Source: Salminus brasiliensis
Lineage: Eukaryota > Chordata > Actinopteri > Characiformes > Bryconidae
Assembly: GCF_030463535.1 (NCBI RefSeq)
Contig: NC_132894.1
Location: forward strand, 12,421,433 to 12,485,432
DNA length: 64,000 bases
Direction: 5' to 3'
Position 1 is the stretch's first letter. The number at the start of each line of letters is the position of its first letter. Of this stretch, positions 38,201 to 53,200 are shown in pieces. Under the pieces are notes generated by a model. That model saw only the letters and a list, made by a program, of their open reading frames with translations, was not told the origin of the DNA and did not search any database. Made by a program: the position numbers and the translations under genes.

Positions 38201-41200
38201 AGAAACTTAACACCAATCAAGCGGGAAGTAAACAGAAAACCAATTCTGGGCCGCATCCTTAGTCTTCAGCCTTCGCCACGGCCTGGAACAGCCCTCTCGT
38301 CTTTCAACCTACGCTCTGGAGCAATAACTGCTGGAAATTGCTTCAATTACGAGCTAAGGATTTTCAATACAGCCGCAATGTGATTTATTACGCTTCGCTT
38401 TCATTCCAAGCTGCGCTGCGGTGGAGAACAAGAACGAAAACCAGCGCCCACCTCAGTTAAGCAAACAAATGCGCAAACGTTTCAACCACTTGAATCGTAG
38501 TTTGCGATTTGCTGTGGCTGCGAGTAGCCCGAGTGTATTTATTCCTTGTTGCGGGCGATCAGTGCTGGCTAATTATCTCTTACTCAATTACAGCTATCGA
38601 TTCCACCCCCCGCAAGCTGGCTCCTACCACTGGAATTACACTAATGGCCCGGGCCACTCCAAGCCTAACATACACTCATAAATCGCACAAACGTTGCCAG
38701 GCAGGGTCACGGGAACGCACCGGAACGGAATGACAGCGAGAGTCGTCGTGGAACGAGGTGGGCCAGTTGCTGGCTCTGCCAACACAATGCAGATGCAGCC
38801 TCTTGGCACAGCTTACTCCTGGAGGAGGAAGAGGATGGAGGTGGGGGGGGGCTGGGTGTTGAATATAAAAGCTACGTTAGTGAACTCTGTCAAGAATACA
38901 ATGAGAAACCCCTGCGATCTCACACGGCAAACCGAGATATCCAAACACAGCGGTGCCTTAATCCGGCCGAACTGATTAGCGTGGCATCTTTCAAAACGGA
39001 TTTCAGTTCTTATTATGCAGCGCTGTTAGTCTACATTTCACATCAATGCAGCCTTCATTTTGAAGAGATCTTGCACTTATTACGACATGTCCAGGGGTAC
39101 AAAACCCTCAAACTCGTCTTGGCCATAACGAGTCCCATGATGACCTCTGGATCTAGTACAACCTCCTTGTGGAACTGAGGAGAGCTTAGGTTGAAAGGTT
39201 TGAGGAAAAACTCAGTAAATCCAGCTCTATCACGTCTCTAGAGCTCTGTGTTTTTGCTAGAACACAGAGGGACTGGGTCAGATTTGAAATACACAACCTT
39301 TCTTGTGAGATTCTACAGCTCTTAGGCATCATATTGGTATCGGCAGATCTGTTAGCATGTTTTTTTTTAACCCAATCCCACCCCCCCCAATTACCCAACC
39401 TACTCGTCAATACATATATCACATGTAATGCTCCAGACACTGGGAGGGTAAGTTCTGACACATGCCTCCTCAGACACAAACAACCACAGCCACCACTGCA
39501 ATGTCTCCAAAATCCAAACCAACGCACTACGCACAACGCACCAAACCGCCCGGTACCCAGCTCTGATGCATTGGCTAACAGACCAGGGCCAGCCAGCATT
39601 ATGCTGAAGTGACGTGGGGAGAGAGAGAGAGGGAGAGAGAGAGACATCTATCCACCCGGCGAGAGCAAGGCTCTCTGTGGCTCTGGTTGCTGACAGCAAG
39701 CAGCATGACCTGGGACTCAAACCAGCGATCCCCAGGTCATTGTATCTGGTCACTGCTGTACTACTCGGAACTCCGCTATTGCAATGTTTAGGTCGCTTAG
39801 TACTGTGGTAGAATATCAGCATTTTCTATTTTACAGCTTTTGTAAGTAGAAATACGTTTTATACTGTATATAATTATATAAGTAGTCAACACGGCCTCTG
39901 TAGCTATATAAGACATTTTCCGCAAATGCTAATGAAATTTTTTTTTTTTTTGGAGATGTCACAAAACTCAGAACATCTAGACAAGCCGGTCTTATTTGGA
40001 AAACAAGTGCTGTGGAATGATAAAGTCAAAACAGAACTCTTTGGCCACAAACATCACCGGTACATTTAGAGGAAAAAAGGAACTGCATTTTATGAAAAGA
40101 ACACCTTGGCAACTGTGAAGCATGAGGGTGGATCTATTACGTTTTGGGGTTGTGTTGCTGCCAGTGACATTGGCAGTACTGCCCAGATGTAGGAAAGAAT
40201 GGATTTCACAAAACAGCAGCAAATCCTGGATGCAAATATCAAACACACTGTGTAAAGGCTGAAGCTATAGAGAGGCTGGCTTCTCTAACAGGATAATCAT
40301 GCAAAACATGCCTCAAAATCCACCATGGGCTAGCTTACAGGATGGCCCTCACAGTCCCCTGATCTAAATGTCATAAGATATCTGTGAATAGATATTAAAG
40401 AAGAAACAGCAAGATGACCCAAGAAAATCTCAGAACTGGAGTTCTACTAAGAAGAGTGGGAAATTTTCCAACTGGAGAGTTTAGCTTTAGCTAAAAGACT
40501 GCTAACATGCTGTGAATGCTGAGAATGTTACAAAGTCCTGACTCTAAGGCATCCAAGCTGTAGTATAGGCCACACTGATGATTTTCCGTGACTTATTTTA
40601 ATGGTATGAATGACAGAATAGCAGTGCACCAGGAAGGGCTGGCAAAATTCTCCTTAAGAACTGCATGTGTGAACGAAGCAAAGCTGAACATTCTACTGGT
40701 AAAAGCAGCAGAGGCTTAAAAGGTACTATACCACTTTTCCTAACACACACACACACATCGGATATGACCATACTGCAGAATCCAGAGACATACACCCACT
40801 TCTTTTAAGGTCTCTGTACCAAAGACTTGAAAGAACTTGGCATCAGATACTGTGACTCCAATCTGAGGAGGAGAAAGTAAGAGGAGATGAGAGAGGAACT
40901 GGTCTGACATCTCCATTAAGTCTCTGGCTATCTCTGAGTCTTCTCCACATTCCCAGTTCCGGCACCGTCGCTGCCTTAAGTCAGTCCGGGTGAGGGGATT
41001 AGACGGGGTCTGCCTAATTGAGACAGCAATCGGCTGTGTAATTAACACAGGGGTCAACAACATGGGCAGACTCTTCTGACATCAGACCACAGCTTCCTGA
41101 TTGTCTGAGCGTGAACACTGCAGATAATGAATGCCGTCTCCTCGCTGAGACGCTATGTTTGCCACCCCATGGAATCGGCGCCTGTATCCTTAACTGTGGA

Positions 41201-44200
41201 ACGATTATGCCTTCATCACTGGCACTAAGGGGGACAATATCGAAAGGACAGTTTGCAAATTAGAAACGGAGAAGGCGTGGACAGCCTTAGACCGTTCTAA
41301 AATGTACTTCTAAGTATTCGAGGGTCTTTCACAAGACTGATTATGGAAATGTTTTCAAGGAGGCCAAGTAAACAAACTAGCTGGGTAATTCCAGCATGGG
41401 GATCTCGAATGAAGCTGCGAAGAGACTGAAGATGATGTGAAAAGGTAGAAGGAAGAGAAAAAGAAGCCAATCTAGGACTGGCTTTTTAAAGAAATGATAG
41501 GACGCAGGACAGATGCAGAGCTAGCCTTTTTCTGTTGGACTAGTATATTTATTATTAGCTGCTTACTTGCCTTGTGTTTTGCACTAGATTAGTGCAGTGC
41601 TAACAGGCAAATCATATACCAGGCTAGTGTTCACCAGGCTAATCCTAGTAGGGCTAAATATAAACAAAAGCTACTTTCAGAGAAAAATGTCAATCAGAAG
41701 GAAGGTTATTTACACATGTCTAAGGTATTTACATATGTCTTTACCCTTTAAAGCCAGGTGTATCAGATTTGATTTGTGTGTTGAGAACTCTGGAACATCC
41801 ATGAGATACTAAAACAATCTTAACAGATAAATAATAAACAGATGAATAAATAACCAAATAGAATAATTTAAATACAAAGTTACATAAGTAAGAAAACTTT
41901 CAATGCAAAGTCAATGCAGAGTAAACAATTTAGTTTTTTATATGTTTTGGACTGAGAAAAATAATAATAAAATAAATTCCAAATGATTCAAGTGTAACAT
42001 ATTAAAAGTCATATATGCAAAGTGTCATCTAATTTATTTTTTAAACAATTGGTAAGAAGGTCAAACAAAAATTGTTTTTTTTGGCAATTATTTGATGATT
42101 CAGGCTGTAACGGGTAAAAGGTGCAGCCTGTTTAATTCTAAGGCACAAAGAGGGGTTAAAAAAGGTCATGTAAAACAAACTAGCCTGTTTTTTTGCACAT
42201 AAACCCATATTGGCGTTAAGAGGACATAAGGGGAAAAATATAAAAGACAAGAAAGGTGCAGGTTATGAGCCCCCTTGGGCATAATCATTCAACACCACTC
42301 AAACAGACTTAACTCAATAGCAGGCAGCTTTTAATCTGAGGCTAAACTGACTAAAGAATTCCAGCTCTCTATTACTTTATTTACTAGAATCAGGACTTTT
42401 TTTTTTAAAACACAGCCACCAGTTTATTAATTTGGTTGTTTGGGTCGTGCTTGCTGCTCTGCTACATGTGAGCCCAGCTGCAGGCCTTAATGAAGACAGA
42501 TAAAAGGGAGTGGGGGGCTGGGGGGAGATCAGCATCGTCTGGGGAGGAGGCGTGAAACCGGACTTAATTGCCTTCATGATCAAGTGCCACACAGAGACCG
42601 CCAGTAACCCTACTCTGTCCACAGAGGGCAAAAACACGGCAGGGTTTGGATACCTTCTGTACTCCTTTTTCTGTTTAATTACTCTCGGCTTAGCATGTCC
42701 TGATCAGCTGAGGGCAGATCAGGGGAATGTACTGCAGACAGTGCCGGGAGGGGCTGGATTCTGACAGGTTAAATCAGAGCCTTAGATGAAAGAGCCCAAG
42801 AGACACACGAATGGAAAAGATACTTTTTGTCCAAATGGAAAGCTTCTCCCGCAAGCAGTTCAAAGATTCCGGTGTTAAAGGAGGTAATATGGATTGAGAA
42901 ACAACGAGTAATGAAAACTGGACAATTTACTCCTAGCATCATTTGTGGGATGTTTTTATACATGGTATAGGATTTTTAAAAAATCTAATTTTAGGAAAAA
43001 TAATAGAATAAAAACCATAAACCATAATAATAGCATAAAAGCATATGCATAAAATATGAGTAAAACAAGAACTCTGAGCTGTCTGCCACCAATCTTTACA
43101 TGTAAACTATTAATTAGGAATCTATAGTGTTTTTGAAAATTGGTACAGTATAGCAAATATATTGGGTATATCAATATTTTCATACACTGCTACGGACTAT
43201 GGCAGGATATTGTATAATTTATTCTACGTTATATAATAAATGTATGAAACCAATACCAGTTTTAAAATGCTAAAAGTTCAGGTAAACATTGGCAGAACGC
43301 ATATATTGTTTTTACATTTCCATTTGTGGAATTTGGCTGACATTCTTATTCATATCTGGAGTGACCCACATTTCAGTCATGTTACACGGGCAGATGAATG
43401 TAGTATAAGAAGTCTTGCCCAAGTACTCTTATTGGTGTCGTCTGGCACACTTGCCTGGTCAGGAAATCCACCCCTGTCTGCCATGAAGGTAGTGAGTAAG
43501 ATATTTTCAGAACTAAAGTGTATATGCTTTTGTTTGTGTGTTCAAATTCACCAGTTTAGTCTATGCTGCTGTCATACAGTAACGTAGAAGGGGCTGATAC
43601 TGGGTTTTCCTAAGGTTTTGCATTTTCTTAGAAAGACTGAGAGTTTGAATGCCAGTGATGTCAAAAATAAGCTAATTATCAGTGGGTTACCAGTGATGTT
43701 TCCCCAATATTGATGATATCAAGGGTCATTAACACAGATCAATGTTAGTGGCAAACTGATATATTGGTTGGGACCCAGTGGATCGTTATCCAGATACTGG
43801 CCTTTGCAGTACTGATTTTATTCAAAGTTATTTTGAAGCATTTCTATTGGTCCCAACTATTGGTCCCCTATTTTGCCCAACAGTGGCCATATGCAACTGA
43901 GCCTCTAAACATCCTGTGAGCATCCTGACCAATCACAGGTGTTATGTGGGTATTTTGATGACTCAAGGCATTCAGAACAAAAGGTTTTCATAGCAGTACG
44001 TCTAAATCCACTACAATTTCCACAATACCATGCAAATCCAAACTATATGCTAATAGCCTAATCACCTTAAGGTTTCCAGGTGGAACTCGTGCTTGTGAAA
44101 CGCTTCGTCCAGAGCTTTCTGCATACCCTATATTCTGTATAACTGTGTACAGCAAAAAATGACATCTATACCATGGCGGTTGGGTGCGAATACACTTCTA

Positions 44201-47200
44201 GTGCAGGCACATTTTACATATGTAGCTAGATATGCACACATTATGAAATATTTATTTTTTTCATGTAGTGTGGAGTGTCCACATGGAACTGGTGGCATCA
44301 TCAGGACCTAAGTCACCAAGAAGGTTGATGAAGGTCTATAGTTGTAAGGCTGGTTAAATAATTGAGGGTGGGTCTCAGATGTCAGACCTCACTGTTGAGT
44401 CTTTCAGAGGCATCGTGGATTTAATTGACCAAGTGTTGATCATGTGCCTGATCTGATGACCCATGTGAAAAGCTTGAGATGTAGCAGGTTACCAGGGATG
44501 TTGGAATATGGGTGAAGGGAATGGACTGGGTCCGATGTGTAACCCCAATGATTGGGGGGGGATGATTGGTCTTCTTATCCTGTGTAATTTGTTCTAACAT
44601 TTGGTCACACATACTGACCGTGTCAATCCTTCAATCCTGTCAGGTGAGGATTTGTGGAGATGATTCCTGGCCATGTTAGCCCACCGTTTCACAACCTGGG
44701 TGCACATTTCCGATATTTCAGTTCCTCTGCTGTTTTAGTTTGAGAATTGCAATGGAGATTTAGAGTTTCTGCTGGTACCAGTGTCCCAGTGCTTGTTATG
44801 TTGGGTCCAGTCCATGTCCAGTCCCACACACCCTACAGTGGTCATCCTGGAAGGTGCCAGTGTTGTGCTGTGCTTGAACAGTGAATGTAGGCAAGCTGTG
44901 GACAGCAGCAGGCTGTAGGATTTAAAGGGAATGCTAAATAAGCCACAGGTTATTAACTAAAGCCCATAAAGCTCTTGAAGCTCATTTAACAAGAGCAGGT
45001 ATCTTATCAAAGCCCCTCATTTTCAAGTCAGCTCTTTAGGCCATGCCGATCCAAGAGCATCTGGAAAACAACAAAGCCTCTATCTTATCATACATCTCCT
45101 CTCCTCAATTAATCATACCTTTATAAATCGCTCCAAATCTACAGGGCAGATAATGAAGTCAGTGATGATGCTCCTCAAGATCAGATTGAAGATAAAGGCC
45201 TTAGATTTTTCAGGCTTCTAAAGATTCGGAAAACGCCAGTGTCTAAATGACATTCTTCAAAGAGGGCGTCATTGACCGGCAGTAAAACAAATGGAAGACA
45301 CAAAAAACAATTTATCAGTGTAATGTCAGGGTGGCCTGCTGCTTCTCCATTTGATAAACTGCGTGAGCGCTTCCATTTGCACATTTTCTCCTGAAGGATT
45401 ACATTAACTGAAAGCGAGCGCTGCATGGGTTGCACGACACTCATGTACAGACCTTTTCCACTGGACTGGGCCAAGCTAAAATAAATGTTAAAAAGCTTTC
45501 AACATCTTGGCTGTATGCCACTTTGACCTCATTAGTATGTTGGAGCTGTGAGGGTGGGTCATTAGGGAACCAAACACCTAACAGAAGAAAAAGATCCCGT
45601 CCATCCAGCCACGACGGTCAAGGTCTCGAAGCTTAATCATTCAAAGACTGACGTTCTTGATGCTGCCAATAAAACGGACTGACATCAAGGTTGTGATCAA
45701 AAAATGAATAAATAAAATCAATAATACAAAAATAAACGATGAATAAAATTCCACAGATCATCAGTATCAGTGGAAATTCCACCAACAATGAGTACCTTAA
45801 CAAATTGTTTGTCATTGTAGGTTTTTGTCATTGATGGTTTCAACGGTCACTGTTTTTTACACCCATTCCTGATTTCATTCATTCATGATGCACTCGGAAG
45901 AAACATTTGTGAGAGTTTCTGTTGTTTATTTAAGTTAAAAAACAAACAAACAATACAATTAAGAACTAAGAATCTTCTGGTCTCAACTGACAATGTTTAA
46001 CTAGGCTATTAGAGTCTAAAGGAATCTTAAATCACATTTGAGCTGGATTAATTTTACCTTGGAGGGTGGGAGTACTGTAATTTGAGTGACTACTGGTGGG
46101 ATTTGTGATTTTAATCCAGTCCACCCATGCAATGTCTGTAAATGTAATAAGCTTATCAAGTAATTCTGTGAAACCTGGAGCTTCTTTGGTGACAAATGTG
46201 TGATAGCAAGGTGGAATAATGGAGACATGACAGGTTTGATGAAATTCATCTCAAATATGTGAGCACAGTGTGCTATCTGAGTACTACTTGGTAGCATAAA
46301 TGCCTTATATAATTTGCTAGGTCTATTAGAGTCAAAACTTTAATATGCTTATGATGGTGATTCATGGCTTATTTCAGTTAAATTGCACAGTCAGTACTAT
46401 AGAGCTTTACTCCATATAGAATGTACACTACATGGACAAATGTATAGGGACACTTGCTCATTCACCCGAATTCGTCCGAAAATAAGGGTAAGTTTATCCT
46501 GCTTTGGTTGGAGTAACTGTCTCTACTGTCCAAGGAAGGCTTTCTACTAGATTTAGGAGCATTGCTAGTTAAGTCAGGATGTTGGACGATCACCACCTCA
46601 CCTCATCCCCAACTCTTTCCACTTATTTATATCTCTCTAACCCACGCCTGGCATTAGGCATGATGCCAACAGGTTCATGTTTATCTGATTGAGAGTCCAT
46701 TCTATTCTACCGAGAGCACTTCTCTACAGGGACTAGACAAAATGTAAATATGGCTGTTTTTAAGGGGTTGTATTTAAATATTCATTTGGATATAACAATG
46801 CATATTCAAGGCCTGTAAGTGAACGTTCAGGCCTGCCCTAATAACTGATACATTTCCACTCTTCATTCGAAATTCTGTGGAAAGTGAAGAAGGTCTGGGA
46901 TGACATGTCCGACAGTAAACAGACATTTGCGTCTCCTAGTGGACATGTTGGATGCAGGGAAAATGGTCAGGTGTGTCGATCTGAGCATCTTTGACAAGGT
47001 GCTGGATATGGGTGCTGGAGGCTAAAGGCCCATTTGGACAAAGAAGGCCATGCCATCTGGGCAGAGCTGAGAGAAGGGCCACTGTGGAACAAGCCTCTGA
47101 AATATTTCCTCATGATTGCGGGAGGAATACCTCACAACACGCATTGAATCACAACTTGGCTGTAGCTGTGGACCAGTCAGTGTCCATGTTAACACCTGTC

Positions 47201-50200
47201 CACCTTCAAAAGTGCCTTTGGAGCATTGGATCACTTGGTCTGAGGAGCCCAGTCACATGACAGCCCAGACCGGTCACATGAATCCACCTTGCAACTGGCA
47301 TACAGTACTGTGCAGACTTTTTAAGCTTTTAAGAGTTTGTGCTTGTAAAAACTACAGATCACATTAGAACAGATGCTAATACACATAAAAACAGTAAAGT
47401 GTAACAAGAATTTACTCAATTTGAAGAAAGTAGTGCTCAATTCCACCCATAGCTTACTAGATATCTCATTAAGCACTGATTTACCAAACCAGAAGTTGGA
47501 TTACTACCATAAATAATAACTAGACGTCTATGAGGAGAGCTTGTTTTAATTAACACAGTGATGTAAAACCACTACTTTCTGTATTAATGTTTGTATTTAT
47601 TTTAATATTATTTTTTGCTGAGCAAATTAAATACTTGTTTCCCAGATGATGAGCTTTGTTATTCAAATTTTTATAGGTATCCATAACATTTGTTAAGTTA
47701 AAAGATATAACGTTAATGTCTTGTTGCCAGATACCACAGGGAACCTTCATAGGTAGAAAGAGCTGTTTTGTCGGAATGCAGCCGACCATATTTTTATGGT
47801 TTTAATATTTTGTCTCTTTTGGTGTAGAAAAGTGCAAATTCCAACAGAATGGAAATCAAATGAAAATCAGAGATAAAATTTCCATACGGTTTAGACCCAT
47901 AGTTGTATGCCTCTGCACCAGTGACGGTTGAGGTTCTTGTTGTACTTTGAGTTTTAGACCACGTCTAAAGACAGACAAAGCAATGAAGCTGTGCTGTGGC
48001 CCATGAATAGTTGATCTCGGTCACAGCAGAACACAACCCCGCAGAGACACTTGTCCCTTTTAGGGCAGTAGCACAGCTCCGCCATCTATTTGTGCCACTT
48101 GCACTACACCGCCTCATCAGTCATCCCGACAACGGCAGTCAGTCAGAGCCGCGGCGCGAGAAAGATCAGACGGAAAGCGGCCGCGAAGAAGCCGCTCGGA
48201 GGTTCCAACCTACGCGTCAGCCCACAGAGCACCAGCGCGTAGACAGGTCGTCTGGCAGGGAGGAGAGGAGGCTACAAGCATGGGCGAGCACTGATGGATG
48301 TTTGTGGGGGAGGTTCAGAGCGTGAAGGCAGAGACTGGGGCGATAGAGAAAGAGAGTAGGCCAGAAAGCGCACTGCTGTCAGAGATCTGGAGCGGCACTC
48401 ACCTTTGTGGTTGATGCAGCGGATACACTGCTTGCTCTGAACGTCCCACATCCTCACCGTCTCGTCGTGGGAACCTGACAGCAGCAGCGTGCCATCCATG
48501 GACACGGACAGACATGTCACCAGGTTCCTGCAAGCAACACACAGCGAGGAATTAGAACCTGGTACACCGCAGATATGCAGGATACATCTTTTAAAAAGTT
48601 TGGAAATCACTGTTGAGGCAGATAACTTGACAACTTGACTATAATTAGATTTCTAACATACTCGACAGGTTGAGCAAAACTTCTAAAAATACAGCTTGGT
48701 GCGTAACAGGGTTGCACTGTTAATCATATTTTTGTCATTATGGTAATGTGCGCTTCCATGATGAACTCTTAAGTCTTAAGGGCTGCAATGAAAGAAGGGA
48801 TCAAACTATATTCTACATGCCGCAACAGAGTGAAGTAATTACACTGTCAGAAAGGCATTAGAATTAGAAGCCTTGGATGTCCCTGAGCCAGGCTTGAACC
48901 CTGCTCTTCTCCAAAGAGTTTAGCTAAACTGACAATTACAGAAACACACACACACACACACACATCTCAAAAAATATTTAACAGTTAGCCTGTGAAAAGC
49001 TTTAAATGCTTTGAACAGAATGACCATCCTCAGTGTATCATGAGAAAAGTGTGAAGCAGTAATGCATACAGTCACAAAAAAATTGGCAAAATCATGAAGT
49101 GCTTTTAAAGGAACCAAATACACAGTACTTTTATATACTAACACTTTTATTAGACTATATACAGTGCTGCTGGAAACCTTCCAGAGCCATTTGTCTATGG
49201 CATTGCGTATGGCATCTGTAACTGTACACAGTCCCACACTTCAGTTCTTCAGCCTCATAACTGCAGTACTCTCATTATTAACATCAGTTTCATTAACCCT
49301 GAAACAGAACCCTGTGGGACTCCACAAAATACTGAATTATGATTAATTCAGTCATAAATCTAGAGTTCAAGAGGTTAAATAACCTTTTTATATATTTTAT
49401 ATATTTTATATAAGTCCTAAAACTACAAAGAGAGAACCCACTTAAACAAATGATGGCGAAAGTACTATATTCTTTGGAAAAAGAATGTGGTTCAGTGCTT
49501 ACATTAACCTGTATGACACCACTGGACAGCAATCCCCCAAACCAATGCTCTCAGTAACTGGTGATCAACCCTTCACAGTTGGTTGGTGGAATTTTGGCCC
49601 AAAAACTGCTTTGACACTGTAATACTGGTGAGCTTCCTTTAGCATGAACTGATATTTTTAGGTTCTTCCATAATAGGCTGGACTTTGACCTGGTCGTTCC
49701 AAAAGGTTGAATTCCTTTTGCTTTAACATAAGTCCATCACAGCCACACTCCTCAAAGCAAACAGCAACTAAAGTTTTCTTACAATACTGGGAAGTTCACC
49801 AGAAAGTTGTGAGGGGAAAAAAGCCTGGATTTGCAAAAGACCTGACTTGACATAGGATCTATACATCGATGCCAAAGAGTGGAGGTGTTGCTGAGAAAAT
49901 AATGAGGAGAGCTGCATCCTGAAAACGTAAAATCAACGATGGAAAGTCCATAATGTTTAAAGTGCAAGATTCCTCATCGTTCTGGGATGCAGCTTTCCAC
50001 CAGCAGAGCAACGGAGGGTCTGAAGTCAGTTCTATATTTAATGGATTTCACTGACAGATACTTTTAAGTGTCCACATATGGAATATACACAGTAGAATGT
50101 GCTGGCTAGACCCATTACAATTGTCTGTATTTCTTCATCTAGTCCAAAATGGAACTAAATAAAGAAAACTGAATAAACAAATGACAGGAGGTCATTGTAG

Positions 50201-53200
50201 CTTGACCATTTATTTATCAAGCAAAATGTTCTAACATTTTCAGTAACATGCGGAATTGCTTCAACTCAAAGAATGCATAGATTCAAGGCAGCAGCAAACC
50301 AATGATACTGCCACCCCCATGCTTAACAGCTGCCATAAGATCCTTATGTTGAATGTAGTGTTTAGTTGCCACCTACGTATCAAAGCATTTTATTTAAATT
50401 AAGCTCTATTTAGATTTATATGTCCACAGGACATTCTTCCAATAGCCCTGTGGCAATCCATGTAGTCTTGAGCAAACTTTAGATGGGCAGGTGTGTTCCT
50501 TTTGCAGAGAACTGGCAATGCACATTGTTCTTATCCAGTGCTTGCCTGATGGTGGGCTCAAACACTGGCATTACCTAATGCAAGAGCCTGGAAATCTGTT
50601 TGACTACCTATAATATTTGCCATATCCTTGGAGGGACCGCTTCTTAGGAGAATATCAGCAGTGCTGCATTTGCTCCATGTGTAGAGCATCTGCTTAACAG
50701 TGGATTGGTGGAAGTATAATGTTTAAGGTTTGATAATTGTGCCAAATAAAAAAAAAAAATACATAATCTATAATGCTTTGTAATATTTGTTTAATATGGT
50801 TTTCTTTAGTTGCAGAGATTGATCTTAATTGATTTCAAATGATCTACTTCTAGGTCTAATTTTAGTTCAAATTCTACATTTATTAGTTTTTGTAATCTAT
50901 TTTTGTCTGTGTGCCTATATAGAGTGTTAAAACACTCACTGTCTACTCTGGACAGTTAGAGATAGAAGCTCATCTGTTGCTGTATAATTTGTGTTGGTAA
51001 TCCGCTAGTCCTTAATCTGCGGTCACACTGCAGGACACTGTTGACACTGTTGACACTGTGGTGGTCCTGTGGGGTCTTGATAATTGAAAAACAGGGTGAA
51101 AGGAGACTAACAAAGTAGGCTCCTATAGGGTGAGTGAAGCTGATATAGTGGGCCAGGTCTATTCCAAACCAGAGTGTGGTCATGATATTCTGACAGGTCT
51201 ATATTTGACATAGAAAAGATAGAAATATATATAATAAATATATATAATAATATATATTTGACACTGTAGGTTTATATTAACAATTATGTAGTTTTGAATC
51301 GCTTGCCATATATAAAAAATGTATAACACTGACTGTGTAAATACTTAGCATGTGCAAGTCGAGCAATTCCCACTGGATCATCTCCACCTTCATTATTATC
51401 TATGCTAACACTGCAAACTGCACACTACATATGCTTGAGCTTACATTTTGTGGATTATCTCCACTTGGCAAACTTCGACACTGTTTAACTGGCTCTGCTC
51501 GCATATGGCAGACCAAATAATCACCATATGTGTGCCTTGACTGTGCAATACTTTACAAACAAACATTTCTAACTGAAAGAATTAGTCTTGCAGTACACTG
51601 TGGCTGGATGCTACCACTGTTTACAAATGCTTTCAGAGCACCCATTGTCCGCTGCCCAAAAATTCATGGCACGGACGCACATACTGGCAGCTTCTCATAC
51701 CATGCGGTGGGTGCGATTAGAATTCCTCACTTCTCCTGAGAAGTGTTTTGGCAAAAAGAAAAAAAAAGGGGGTGTGGGGGGGCTGTGGGGGCGTGCCATA
51801 AGCATACAGAGGGTACAGTATAGACTCCAAACCAAAGCAGCAGAGAGGCTAATCCAGCAGTGTTTAAAATAGTTTCACCTTCAGGCTCTAACCTGAACTT
51901 TAAGCTTGCCCTTGCTTTCAGACACTGGAGGGGCTTCCCTCAGTTTTCTGATCCTGGACAGACACTGAGCAGACCAAAGCTGACTTCACCTTACCTGTGG
52001 CCTTTGAACACCTGATTGCCTTCGCTGTCTGACTGGAAGGTCTTATCCCGGCTTAAAGCCTGCCAATAAAAGGAAGAAGGAAAAAAAGAAGAGAGAAAGA
52101 GGGAAAATTAAACATTTATTACAAAGCAGGGGCAAATGTTACAGGCTATGAAACCTGGTTCCATGAAATTGGCACAACACTCGGGTTAAGGCTGTATGAT
52201 ATGGGATAACACTTGGGAAAATGCAATATGCCTTACAATATATTTCAATAACACCAGTGCTACTTAACACTGCTAATGAGATAAGCACAGCGATTTTTGC
52301 ACCCAAAACTCCAGCCAACAAAATGTAGTTGGTTGGTGATGCTAGCTGCCACTTTACCAGTCTTGCAGAGAGACTAATGTGGTCAAGAACTGGCCACCCT
52401 CACAGGAAAAGGCCATTTGACTTCCTTTGCAAATTCTGTTTTTGTGTGGTGTGTAGAGGGAAGCACTCACAGCATTCAGAACGTACGCTAGGCACTATTA
52501 AAATGTTAGCAATGTACTAAATGGTTTACTTACATATTGCAGCCTTTCCAAAAGCTAATACTGCGATTCATGATTAACAACACAGCCCTAAATCTGGTAC
52601 ACACACCAACATATCTATCCTCTCTCAAGTACCCATTAGAGGGTAGTGAAGCCCACTTTTGGCCTTCACCATCTCCTAAATGCTTTGATCGATCGTCTCA
52701 ATTTCATCAGTTAAGGAATAAGTCACATCAGGCACATGGTTGGGCCATATTCGCCCATTTTTTAAACTGGCTCGCTGCTGACTCCAACCATTACATCACT
52801 TTCTTTTTTTTTTAATGGCCTGCATGAAGAGTCTCAATTAAACATGACAAGTGGAGTTTAAAGAAAGGGTGGATTACTAGCCGTACAGAGCCAAAGATGC
52901 ATCCATTTCATATTCATATATGCACGCTAATATGCTTTTCAGTATGCAGAGTCTGGACTGGCCAGGAAAAAAAGAAAATGGATATTTAGAGAAGAGAAAT
53001 GGAGCAAGATCGTATTTCAAGTCCAAATTAAGATAAAGTGCACAGCAGGAAAAGACCTATATATCAACCGGCCAATGATATTGGCTGATATTGAGGGGCC
53101 ATAAATTGATCTACATTGAGGAAATTCCTGCTAATAAAGCACTGATTAGTGACTTGCCTTATAATGTAGCAAAGAAAGACACTCATTTCTGAGAATCTAA

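Larger units (their letters stand above)
28918..48402 (-). other. wdr18: wdr18 largest intron (about 19.5 kb)
   Basis: It contains SINEs, Tc1-like and other transposon relics, microsatellites and several unique islands listed separately. No nested gene, tRNA or snRNA could be supported. Sequence at 29000-31200 and 33600-35400 shows nothing beyond AT-rich DNA. Confidence 0.65.
48528..51994 (-). other. wdr18: wdr18 intron (about 3.5 kb)
   Basis: It is filled by transposon relics, one member of the near-identical 239-bp pair and a (CA)n tract at 48943-48964. There is no nested gene. Confidence 0.7.

Noticed and set aside
48011..48325. 104-codon frame in the CpG-rich patch
   Set aside because: Charged Arg/Glu/Gln-rich translation typical of CpG islands. 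No homologue recognised.
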